NCBI GenBank assembly: GCA_003255025.1
Contig: QANY01007975.1
Span: forward strand, 434,001 to 498,000
DNA from: Datisca glomerata
Taxonomy: Eukaryota; Streptophyta; Magnoliopsida; Cucurbitales; Datiscaceae
Direction of reading: 5' to 3'
DNA: 64,000 bases
In this document: piece by piece, positions 55,691 through 64,000 of the stretch
Layout: the number at the start of each line of letters is the position of its first letter
Position numbering within the stretch: position 1 is the first letter of the stretch
Notes under the pieces: model-generated
Database searches by the model: none
The model's input: only the letters and a program-made list of their open reading frames with translations
What the model was told of the DNA's origin: nothing
Made by a program: the position numbers and the translations under genes

Positions 55691-56440
55691 CAGAGGGATA
55701 ATCCTTTTTCAATAACTACTGCAATTAAAGAACCATAAGTATGCTAATGGTAGGGAATATCAACTTGGCCATGCTTATCCCTAAGTATCTTACGAATTTT
55801 TTCTGTAAAAAAATTAGGGAGACCATCAATAAATTTGGCCCTCCAATGATCATTGTTGGCATGAGTATGTTGCATGACCTTCATTGAGAGTACATCCTTA
55901 TACCATCTAAAATGGGTTAAAGATGGGCAATGAAGCTTCTGTAGAAGTTCTATGTGTCGATCTATATTAATAATTTCTGGTCTAATGAAATGGTGGATGA
56001 TGGCTTGTGCTAGAGTATATCAAGCATCTTTTGTTGTGGTTTCGGTATGAGTAAAAGGATTTATATTAATCTTGGAGACATTTAAGATTTCATCCCTTTG
56101 GGGTTGAGTGAGACAATTATCCCACCATCCTTTTAGAATACCGGTAAAGCCATTGACAAGAACTCTGGCTATTTGATAATCAGAATTATCATTCTGTTTA
56201 CAAACATATGCATATATTATCATATGGTGTATGGTTTCGAAAATCTGGTATTCAGATTTACCATCTATGTTCCATTCATAGATATTTTTTCCATGGTACG
56301 ATTTTTGTGTATGAAGGAAGTCTTCTTCATACAAAATGTCATGTGGGGTGGGTCTAGGATAGTAATATCTACCAGATCCCAGTAAAGCTATACGCTGGGT
56401 GGACTTAGTGCATGTAAGTTTGTTGATACTATCATCAAAG
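55691..56440 (-). pseudogene. EPRV family 2 coat protein core
   Basis: The open frame 56020-56334 reads Y-E-W-N-I-D-G-K-S-E-Y-Q-I, then V-N-G-F-T-G-I-L-K-G-W-W-D-N-C-L-T. Next comes a stop-bearing stretch with L-H-C-P-S-L-T-H-F-R-W-Y-K-D (about 55900-55945) and A-K-F-I-D-G-L-P-N-F-F near 55820. The same blocks in family 1 (41946-42440) show homology. The core forms the capsid shell in relatives. Confidence 0.75.
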
Positions 56441-57250
56441 TTTTTCTGAAAATCATGAATTTAGGAAAGAGTATACCCATCCTTTTCATCATCAGTTACA
56501 GGTAGAGATGAATCACCCCCGTTCATCATATTAATCTGTTCTGGAGATTTGGGTTCTGATGATTCTGGCTCACTGATCTTCAAATCTTTTGTTCTTTCAA
56601 TGAGAGTGGTCATAAAGTCTTCCTCTTTTTTGGTAGATTTTAACTTAAAAATCATGAACTTCAAGAGGAGGCTTGATATTGACTGGTTGAAGGTTAAGAG
56701 GTTTAGGTTTCTCTAGACCTTTGTCCCGTTGTCCTTCAATTTTATCCTGAATATGGTCTACCTGTTCCACAATATGGTAAGTTGGTTGCCTACAGTTTGG
56801 AGGAAAATGTTTGTATAATTATTTTGTTTGGTTAAAGGTACAATATCTTTGACCTTTAGGGTTTCTTGTTGATTGGGTTGTTCAAAAATCTCAATATAAA
56901 GAGAGATGACTAACGATTTAGTGCTCTCATTGCTTGGAGTAAGCTTTAAGGATAACGGTGGAGGATGAATAGCCTAAAAAAGCCTACCCGTTATTGTAAT
57001 CCAATTCTTTTAAATTCGGGTTAAGACATTTATCTTATCTCTATCAAAAATGGGAACTTTGTCAGTAAAGTCACAATACCATTCTGGGAAGGATCTAAGA
57101 GTTTTATTTTTTCAAAGGTGGTAATAATACTGGTCTTTGAGAATTTTTAACTGCTGAGGATCATAGGATTTAAAATACCATAATCGGAATTCCTGGTATT
57201 TATCTTGCATAAAATCCTAGTTAAGGTGTTTGTGCAATTCACTATTGGGT
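56441..57250 (-). pseudogene. EPRV family 2 linker between movement and coat proteins
   Basis: The minus strand carries Y-Q-E-F-R-L-W-Y-F-K (about 57185), E-W-Y-C-D-F-T-D-K-V-P-I-F-D-R-D (about 57035-57095) and, at 56461-56664, an acidic open frame with S-E-P-E-S-S-E-P-K-S-P-E-Q. Function unknown. It corresponds by position to the family-1 linker, but little sequence similarity is visible. Confidence 0.55.
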
Positions 57251-58316
57251 GTAAAATCCTTTAAATATCGAATTGCATATCACTGACGGTTGGGCTATTA
57301 AGCCTTCTGATGTTAGGTCTATCCTCATAAACTACATGAGGTATCTGATTCTCTTATATATGTATACCTCTGATGTGAGCTTCTCGTATCTGTTCAGAAT
57401 TGATAGATTCTGTTGTTAAAGGTCTAGAGAATTCTGGGAGTTCAATGTTATAGGGAAGGTTACTCCTGTAACTAGTACTAGAAAGGCTTCTAGTTAAGGG
57501 TTTTTAAAAATGAAGGTATACGTTACCTCCTTGTATCTGAACAACATCTTCAATGGATTGTCTGATGATAGGTCTAGTAGGCACAGCATTAGAAATTTTC
57601 CATTTTTCTAAAAAAATAATTTCTTCTTAAGGTATCATCCTAGGGATGGCTACTCGACTGCTGAAGAGATTGGTGTCAATGAGGACAGTGTGTCCCTATT
57701 CACTCTGATTTTTGGTGTAGGGGTTCAAGGTGGAGAAACCTTTAGGTGGATTTTGAAAAGTATTGCAAATGGAGGAGATCCTGGAAGATACTTATAACCA
57801 TGCGAAATAACTCTTAAGTTCTAAAACTTTAAAAAGATTGATGTCAGAAAGAGAAACACTTAAATTTGGATAAATATTAAAATAAACAAGTCCATGAAAT
57901 AAGCTAGTTTCAATAGCTCTCATGAGAGATGATTTCCACTTGAGGCACCGTCCATCTTGGAGGGTACATTAAATACTGGTATTTTGACCAAGTAAGGTCA
58001 AAGGCTTAAAAGGTATTTGAACAAGTCCTATATGCACATACTTGTATTTTTGCATGAAAGGATACAAGTCATGAACATGTAATCGATATACATCATCATT
58101 ATTCTGTAAAGGAATAACATGCTCAAAGGTTTTAATTATTTTTCTACTGATAAAATCAAATGTTCCAATTTTATAGATGGTTTATGGTTTAACCTTAGGT
58201 ATTGTCCATTTATCTAAGGCCTCTTTAACATCATATATGCTATAAGTTTTGTTACTTCTGAGGCTGAAGCTACTGTATTAGCTACAGTTGGCAAAGAAGA
58301 AGCAATTTTACTCATA
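57251..58316 (-). pseudogene. EPRV family 2 movement protein, 30K-like
   Basis: Start M-S-K-I-A-S-S-L-P-T-V-A at 58316 on the minus strand, 70 nt after the primer site. Blocks in mixed frames include the Asp segment L-Q-D-G-R-C near 57945, H-G-L-V-Y-F-N-I-Y-P-N-L-S-V near 57870-57900, and L-R-V-I-S-H-G-Y near 57800. The D-x-R block followed by a G-x-V-Y-F-x-x-Y-P strand matches the family-1 movement protein layout. Stops are present. Confidence 0.65.
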
Positions 58317-58384
58317 ATTTGTTGTGACCATATATATGTATAATTTAAAAAGAATATAATCATAATATAACCAAGAATATTCAT

Positions 58385-58397
58385 GGCTTTGATACCA
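58385..58397 (-). promoter_or_regulatory. tRNA-iMet primer binding site, family 2 left half
   Basis: Minus strand TGGTATCAAAGCC (one mismatch). The preceding CACACCCCAGT and following ATGAATATTCTTG match the sequence around 62705-62745 on the plus strand. Confidence 0.8.
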
Positions 58398-58439
58398 ACT
58401 GGGGTGTGCCATCACTGCCACACGAACACATGGATAACA

Positions 58440-58830
58440 TCCAGATATAGGATCCAGAGACAAAATTAAATTTTTTGGAAACCTTATATAAGGATCACCT
58501 CAAGATCACAATACTGAAGATATTCTCCCTACTGAGAATATAGTATGCACGAGATTATGAATCACATACAGAATAAATCTGTTATTGAAAAACCCATTAC
58601 CATCCAAGACTTAAAAATGGAAGTCCATCTTCTCAAAACAGAAGTCAAACAGTTACAGACTGTTAATCAAATCAATTTTTAAGATCTTGCCCTTACTAAA
58701 AAAGAGCTTTCCTCCAAAAGCAAGAATCACAATGATCCATAATGTTCTTCTCCTCAGAAGGATAATAGTACCAATACCATATGATTATGAATTCGGTAAC
58801 CTTTTAAAAATGGTACACCAAAATTACGTT
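58440..58830 (+). pseudogene. EPRV family 2 coiled-coil segment before protease
   Basis: Plus-strand frame with I-Q-D-L-K-M-E-V-H-L-L-K-T-E-V-K-Q-L-Q-T-V (about 58600-58660), a short heptad coiled coil equal in place to that at 925-1299, then a stop and L-A-L-T-K-K-E-L-S-S-K. The segment begins within a few bases of the inverted leader, so its natural upstream (coat protein) is on the other strand. Confidence 0.6.
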
Positions 58831-59330
58831 TATTATCAAACCTGATTTTATAATAAAAGATGTTATCGCCCGTATTGATACATGGGCTGATATGAACTGT
58901 ATTTAAGGGGGTTTAATCCCTACTAAATATTTTCAAGAAACCATACAATCTCCTACTAGCGCAAGTGGTAACACAATGAAAATAGAATTCAAATTACCAT
59001 AAGTTTTAATCTGTAATAAAGGTATTTATTTACCCTACGTCATTTGTTTTATTAAAAAATATGACTCAAAATATTATCCTGGGCAATACTTTTATGTTCT
59101 TATAAATGCTAATGGATAAAATTGATATTAATGGTATTTATACTACCATAAACAACAGACAAATTATTTTTGAATTCATTACAAAACCATATACTAAAGA
59201 ATTAAATATTATTGAAGATCTTATACAGAATAAAGAAAATTAAATTAATTTTGTTCAGAAAGAAGTTCAATTTCTTACTCTTGAACGAAAAATTCAACAG
59301 TCCTCTATTCAGAATAAAGTCAAAGTTATT
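58831..59330 (+). pseudogene. EPRV family 2 aspartic protease (dead active site)
   Basis: The segment around 58868-58908 reads V-I-A-R-I-D-T-W-A-D-M-N-C, so the catalytic D-T-G has become D-T-W. It is followed by P-T-K-Y-F-Q-E-T and, later, F-V-L-like and M-T-Q-N-I-I-L-G-N-T-F (59060-59095). The layout matches the family-1 protease. Confidence 0.7.
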
Positions 59331-60730
59331 TTAACAAAATTTCAAACTGAAATTTATAGTGATTTTCCTAATGCTTTTTGGAATAGGAAGAAACATATTA
59401 TTTCTCTCCCTTATCACCAAGATTTTGATGAAAAATATATTCCTACTAAATCTAGACCTAGCAGATGAGGAAGGAATATCTTGATAATTGCAAAACAGAA
59501 ATTGAATCCCTTTTACAGAAAAAAAAACTCATTAGACCAAGTAAGTCTCCCTAGAGTTGTACAACATTCTATGTTTACAAAAATGTTGAGATTGAATGAG
59601 GACAATCTCATTTAGTTATTAATTTGAAACTGCTTAATGATGCACTCCAAAGGATCAGGCATCTCATCTCGAATAAGAAGGATCTTTTAGATCGTTTACA
59701 TGATTCAGTAATTTTTTCTAAGTTTGATTTAAAATCAGGATTTTGGCAAATCCAGATTGCTGAACATGACAGGTATAAAACAGCATTCACCGTACCCTTT
59801 GGCCATTATGAATGGAATATTTTACCATTCAGAGCTAAGAATGGACCATCAGAATTTTAACATATCATGAATGATATTTTCAATCCATATACTGAATTTA
59901 TTATCTGTTACAATGATGATGTTTTAATTTTTTTCATCATCCATTGATCAACATGTCAAGCATCTGCATATTTTTAAGAATATTATTATCAGAAATGGCT
60001 TTTTTTTATCTGCTTCTAAGATGAAACTTTTTCAAACTGAAGTTATATTTTTAGGACATAATATTTCTAATTGAAATATTATTCCTATTAACAGAAGCAT
60101 AGATTTTGCATCTAAATTTCCTGATGAAATTAAAGACAAAACTCAATTACAAAGATTTTTAGGAAGCCTAAATTATGTTAGAGACTTCTATCTGCAGTGT
60201 GCTCAGGATAGCTCTATCCTTTACAACAGACTTAAGAAGAATCCTTCACCTTGGACAGCTGAACGTACTCTAGCAGTAAAAAAGATAAAACAAAAAAATA
60301 CAACAATCACATTGTTTATCTTTACCTAACCTTATGTGGCAAAAGATTGTTGAACATATGCCTCTAACCAGGGATATGGTGGGATCCTTAAATAGGTAAA
60401 TCCCTGTAATCAGAAAGAAGAACTCCTTAGGTTTACCTCTGGAGTTTGGAAAGGACCAGCACTTAATTATCCAACCATTAAACAGGCATGTTTAGTAATT
60501 CTTAAATGTGTTATTAAATTTCAGGATGATTTACTTAACTAGCATTTTCTTATTAGAGTTTATTGTTCTGCAACTAAATAAATATTTAAGAAAGATGTAC
60601 AGAATCTGGCTTCAAAACAGATATTTGCTTCTTGGAAAAGCTTATTATCAACATTTGATTTTGATATTGAACATATTAAAGGTGAAAAAAATTCTTTGAC
60701 AGACTTTCTAACCCGCGAATACTTACAGGG
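59331..60730 (+). pseudogene. EPRV family 2 reverse transcriptase / RNase H
   Basis: The best preserved RT here is the open frame 59624-59860: F-S-K-F-D-L-K-S-G-F-W-Q-I-Q-I and F-G-H-Y-E-W-N. The catalytic box is Y-N-D-D (59909-59920), an I-to-N change with both Asp kept. Then come F-L-G-H-N-I-S (60050-60070) and R-F-L-G-S-L-N-Y (60153-60180). RNase H includes F-T-S-G-V-W (60432-60450) and ends T-R-E-Y-L-Q-G at about 60710-60730. No integrase follows. Confidence 0.9.
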
Positions 60731-61976
60731 TTCAGAACAAAAATCAAGGACGTGGTCGTCGAGGTCGCGGTAGGGGAAATCCCTACACAACGGAATTCCC
60801 AAGCTTAAACAAAAATATAAATAGCATAGAAGAGGCTTCTTCTAGAAAATGTGTTAAAGATGTCTTTCTTATACCAGAATAGTATATATTTAACAGCATT
60901 ACTGAGGAGGTTATTCTCTTTATCGAAATCGCAGATGAGCAATGGATGTCAGAATTTCCCGCTCATTTTGAATGGTATCGATACATTTATGAAGCCATTG
61001 TGCTTGAAACAACAGCCATAGAGATTAAGCATACACTCCATGATTCTACTAGAACTACCAGTCCTATTACTTACAGTAAGGCAACAATCAGAAATATTAT
61101 GCCTATTGGGCAATGGGGTTTACATCCTCATACGACCAGAAGTCTTGAGATCGGCAACAAAGAAGCCAAATATAATTAATGGGATTATATTAATTCTTTT
61201 ACCTATGTCTTCTACTATCAGAATCCAATGCATAATCATACTTGGTTCATAAGAATATGTCCTGAAGTTCTTAAAAATGAGCTTCCCAATTGGTTCCTCT
61301 TTTGCTGGGATAAATTTGGGATTACTCTTGACACTTTACAAGAATCTGTCATATCAACATTTAATGAATGGAAATCTGCCTATTTACTCTTACCATTTAA
61401 CAAAATTCATCTCCATGTCAAAATCAGTAACCTATTTTATTATTCAATTCAGCATCCCCTGGATATGGAAATGGGATCTTCAATGTGACTATCAAAATAA
61501 AATGCCACATCTTAAAATGGTGTTTTACACAAAATGGTGGGATAAGGGGATGAACCCCAATTTACCAGAACTAATGAAGGTAATCAAAGTCCACACACAA
61601 GCATGTCTTGATGCTACTCCTAAAGCTCTCACAGCATCAATAGAAAATTCGTTTGTCTTAGCCCAAATAGAATTAAAAAAGAAATTTCTAGATTTAACAG
61701 AAAATGAGTTAATTTAAAAGACTATGGACTTCATGAAGGAGTAATTTCTATAGTCCATAGGATCAACAGATACTTTCATGAAATCTGCAAGCGGTAAAAT
61801 AGAATCTGATCATGATGATGAGAAGAATGGATTCAGTATTCTGGCAGGTGAAAGCCAGGACCCAGAACATGACCTACAAGACCCAAGAGCCTACCATCGG
61901 CGACTTCTGGGATTCTCTTACTTGCATGATATCAGAAAAAATTGATAAAGACAAGAAAGGAGAAAGCAAGGAATAA
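60731..61976 (+). pseudogene. EPRV family 2 ORF3 with RG-rich N-terminus, function unknown
   Basis: The frame just after RNase H opens with N-Q-G-R-G-R-R-G-R-G-R-G-N (about 60740-60780), an Arg/Gly-rich nucleic-acid-binding-like patch. Further blocks are W-Y-R-Y-I-Y-E-A-I-V-L-E (60970-61005), Q-N-P-M-H-N-H-T-W-F-I-R (61220-61255), W-F-L-F-C-W-D-K-F-G-I (61290-61325), and F-Y-T-K-W-W-D-K near 61525, and an acidic end. K-W-W-D-K also occurs in family-1 ORF3, supporting homology. Stops at about 60880, 61178 and 61716 interrupt it. Confidence 0.65.
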
Positions 61977-62204
61977 TCCTTGTCCCCCACTAGAGACCGT
62001 CGGCACAACATGACAGATTTACTTTCATAAAATTAGATTCACAATAGCAACAGTAAAAGCTACTTTATAAAAGCAGCTGCCCACTTCCAGCATCAAGACA
62101 AATCTACTTTTATTAAAGTAGCTTCTACTACCAGCACAGTCAAGATGATAAGGATGAATGACTCTACCTGTCTAGGACATGCAACCTTATCTGCCTTACT
62201 TTTG
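61977..62204 (+). other. EPRV family 2 intergenic/enhancer region
   Basis: Contains an 18-bp inverted repeat (CTACTTTTATTAAAGTAG, 62104-62121) and a related AGCTACTTTATAAAAGCAGC word at about 62057-62077. No ORF. It precedes the TATA box. Confidence 0.55.
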
Positions 62205-62215
62205 TATTATAAAAG
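62205..62215 (+). promoter_or_regulatory. TATA box of EPRV family 2 pregenomic promoter
   Basis: TATTATAAAAG followed after about 30 bases by a C/T-rich leader. It sits between ORF3 and the primer site, the expected place. Confidence 0.6.
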
Positions 62216-62762
62216 GGATGCCTTACCCATTGTTGAGAGCACTAGCTCATGTTCTGAGCATAGTACTCACTCCCTCTCTATGTACTCTGTCTCTCTCTGC
62301 AATAAGAACATAAATATTAAAGTTTATAATTCTCGACTGCACATAACAGTAAGTTTTCTTTGATTTTAATATTATTAGTAGTCCATGGGACCATGTATGG
62401 TGTAGTTTAAATTTAATATCATCATAATATAACCTCAAGTATTCATCAATCTCGTGCTAACTGAAGGAACACTTTGATGCATTGTTGACTATCATTACAT
62501 ACTTAGTATGAACACTAAGCATATAGTTAGTGTATTAATATGAAGTCACGTCTGGGCAACGTCCGTTGAGCAGGGAGTGCGTTAGGACTGTTTATCCCTT
62601 CAAACCATTGACAGTCTGCCTAACTATGTGTTTTGTATTTTCCTATGTTATCAATGATTTATAGGTATGCATCTAGTAGTTAACCAACTGCTCGTGTGAC
62701 AGTGGTGGCACACCCCCGTTGGTATCAGAGCCATGAATAATCTTGATTATATTCCTTTTAAT
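62216..62762 (+). other. EPRV family 2 leader, ends just past the primer site
   Basis: Transcribed leader without long ORFs. It contains an ATCATCATAATATAACCTCAAGTATTCAT-like piece (about 62417-62445) resembling sequence next to the other primer site, and the primer site at 62720-62732. Viral similarity stops about 30 bases further on, where the microsatellite begins. Confidence 0.6.
62720..62732 (+). promoter_or_regulatory. tRNA-iMet primer binding site, family 2 right half
   Basis: TGGTATCAGAGCC, exact complement of the initiator-Met tRNA tail. Confidence 0.85.
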
Positions 62763-63127
62763 CATATATATATGATTATATATTATTATTATTTTATATA
62801 TATATATACACATATATGTATATATACATATAGAGATATATGTATATATACACATATAGAGATATATGTATATATACATATAGAGATATATGTATATATA
62901 TACATATACATATATATGTATATATATATCTCTATATATGTATACACACACACATATGTATATATATACATGTGTGTGTGTGTGTGTATACATATATCTA
63001 TATATATATACATCTATATATATATATACACATCTATATATATACACATCTATATATAATGAGAGAGAGAGAGAGAAAGACGGAAGGAAATATATAGAGA
63101 AAGAGGAAGACAGAGAGAGAGAGAGAT
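62763..63127. repeat. TA / CATATA / CA / GA microsatellite
   Basis: A compound simple repeat: (TA)n, several near-identical 32-40-bp units of ATATATGTATATATACATATAGAG (62813-62900), a (CA)n/(TG)n patch at 62943-62990, more (TA)n, then (GA)n at 63060-63127. Long open frames in all directions here are artefacts of the repeat. Confidence 0.9.
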
Positions 63128-64000
63128 TTTAGCAAAAATTTCAAAAATGTATAACATTAAATGAGATTTTTAATTTGTTTCTTTATGACTTATGAGAGTT
63201 TCCAAGTTTTTTTATAATATTTGTTAAATGACATTAAAAGGGTATAAAAGAAAAATATGTATTTTTGATTAGTGGACCCATAAACCCTTAGGACTCATTT
63301 GATATAAAATTGTGAGTAAATGATTTTCGGAATAAGATTGCTGGAATATGATTGTGGGAATGTACATGTCAGAAAAGTTAAGATAACTTTGTTTGTTAGC
63401 ATTTGGGAATGTTCTGATTTAATGGTGAGAGTATTAGATTACTTTGTTTGTTTTGATGAAATATGTAAGGGGACGTTTTAGACATTATTGCCAAATTTCA
63501 ATTTTACCCTTGGACTAAAAATGCTTATAAATAATAATTAATTAATTTATAATAAGATGACCAATATAAGTAATAACAAAAATGTAGATTTTACCCATGG
63601 ATTCTTTTCGTATATACTTATTAATTTTTTGACCAAACTATTATATTATGATATGTCGTGTAGATTTTCATCAAATATTGTCCATACAATTGAAACAATA
63701 TCGATTTCAAGTGTATTAATGTGGTATAACATTTATAATATATGATAATAATTCTTATAAGAAAAACACCCATGATTTTTAGCTCAATAATCAAGATTTT
63801 AGTACTAAAATAAATTTCTATCAAATTTCAATCATGATATTAAGTAAAATACAATTTGCGTTAATAGATTCAAGATGAGTAGGTAAGGTAACAATGAAGA
63901 TAACATATAAAATTGAATATTGTATACTATATGAATTCAATTCATGATTTCATTGATAACATCACACCAACGTTATGGTTTATAACAAACTAAAATGATT
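63128..64000. other. AT-rich spacer, no gene seen
   Basis: No coding motif. The part 63285-63460 has a transposon-like look (a TTTGTTTGTT word twice, at about 63389 and 63442, and GGAATAAGATT / GGAATATGATT repeats) and might be a decayed MITE, but I see no clear terminal inverted repeats. The rest is very AT-rich. Confidence 0.5.

Larger units (their letters stand above)
55030..62762. mobile_element. EPRV family 2, split into head-to-head halves
   Basis: The left half (55070-58440) reads on the minus strand: primer site, movement protein, linker, coat protein, zinc knuckle. The right half (58440-62762) reads on the plus strand: coiled coil, protease, RT, RNase H, ORF3, promoter, leader, primer site. 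Together they make one complete gene set, about 7.7 kb, with the first half inverted. It is related to but distinct from family 1. No LTR or integrase. All genes carry stops. Confidence 0.8.

Noticed and set aside
62673..63132. Several long open frames of Tyr/Ile/His repeats in both directions
   Set aside because: They are products of the TA/CA microsatellite, not genes.

Overview
This is a repeat-dominated, AT-rich stretch of a flowering-plant nuclear genome, most likely a dicot. I find no intact host gene, tRNA or rRNA. Almost every base is assignable to decayed, nested retroelements. The plant assignment rests on plant-type Ty1/copia and Ty3/gypsy elements with tRNA-primed LTRs, a plant-type L1 LINE, and several endogenous pararetroviruses (EPRVs) of Caulimoviridae type. 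The EPRVs carry a 30K-like movement protein, a coat protein with a CCHC zinc knuckle, an aspartic protease, a reverse transcriptase/RNase H and an initiator-Met tRNA primer site; they have no integrase and no LTRs.

Layout. 1-574: AT-rich spacer with a pyrimidine tract. 575-5245: EPRV family 1, copy A (+), from the coat-protein tail to the promoter/leader. 5250-20400: a long minus-strand family-1 insertion holding more than one viral genome (movement, coat and zinc-knuckle regions occur twice), split at 14545-18998 by a 5'-truncated L1 LINE (-). 20401-38335: copia element D (-) with a deleted reverse transcriptase. D is itself split by copia element E (+, 26183-36462), which keeps both LTRs, primer site, gag, integrase, reverse transcriptase and RNase H. 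38336-44700: another minus-strand family-1 EPRV copy with a foreign ~590-bp segment at 40905-41495. 44700-45163: scrambled EPRV pieces. 45164-54990: a Tat-like Ty3/gypsy element (+) lacking gag, interrupted by a lone LTR related to element D (47452-49380), with a 90-bp tandem repeat and an antisense ORF. 55030-62762: EPRV family 2, cut in two and arranged head-to-head, with movement/coat half on - and protease/RT/RNase H/ORF3 half on +. 62763-63127: a large TA/CA/GA microsatellite. 63128-64000: AT-rich spacer.

Function. All coding regions carry stops and frameshifts. The four protease copies have each lost the Gly of the D-S/T-G active site. The elements are fossils, not active units, although family-1 and family-2 leaders still keep TATA boxes and primer sites. 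In both EPRV families the gene order, once rearrangements are undone, is movement protein, linker, coat protein, protease, RT, RNase H, then a third ORF of unknown function. From the repeated segments the family-1 unit is about 7.8 kb.

Most notable. The segment inside the 38336-44700 EPRV reads on the minus strand as an AlkB-type 2-oxoglutarate/Fe(II) dioxygenase domain with the flanking sequence style of plant flexivirus replicases. It is fused in place of the end of RT and RNase H. It looks like an RNA-virus fragment captured by a pararetrovirus before or during integration.
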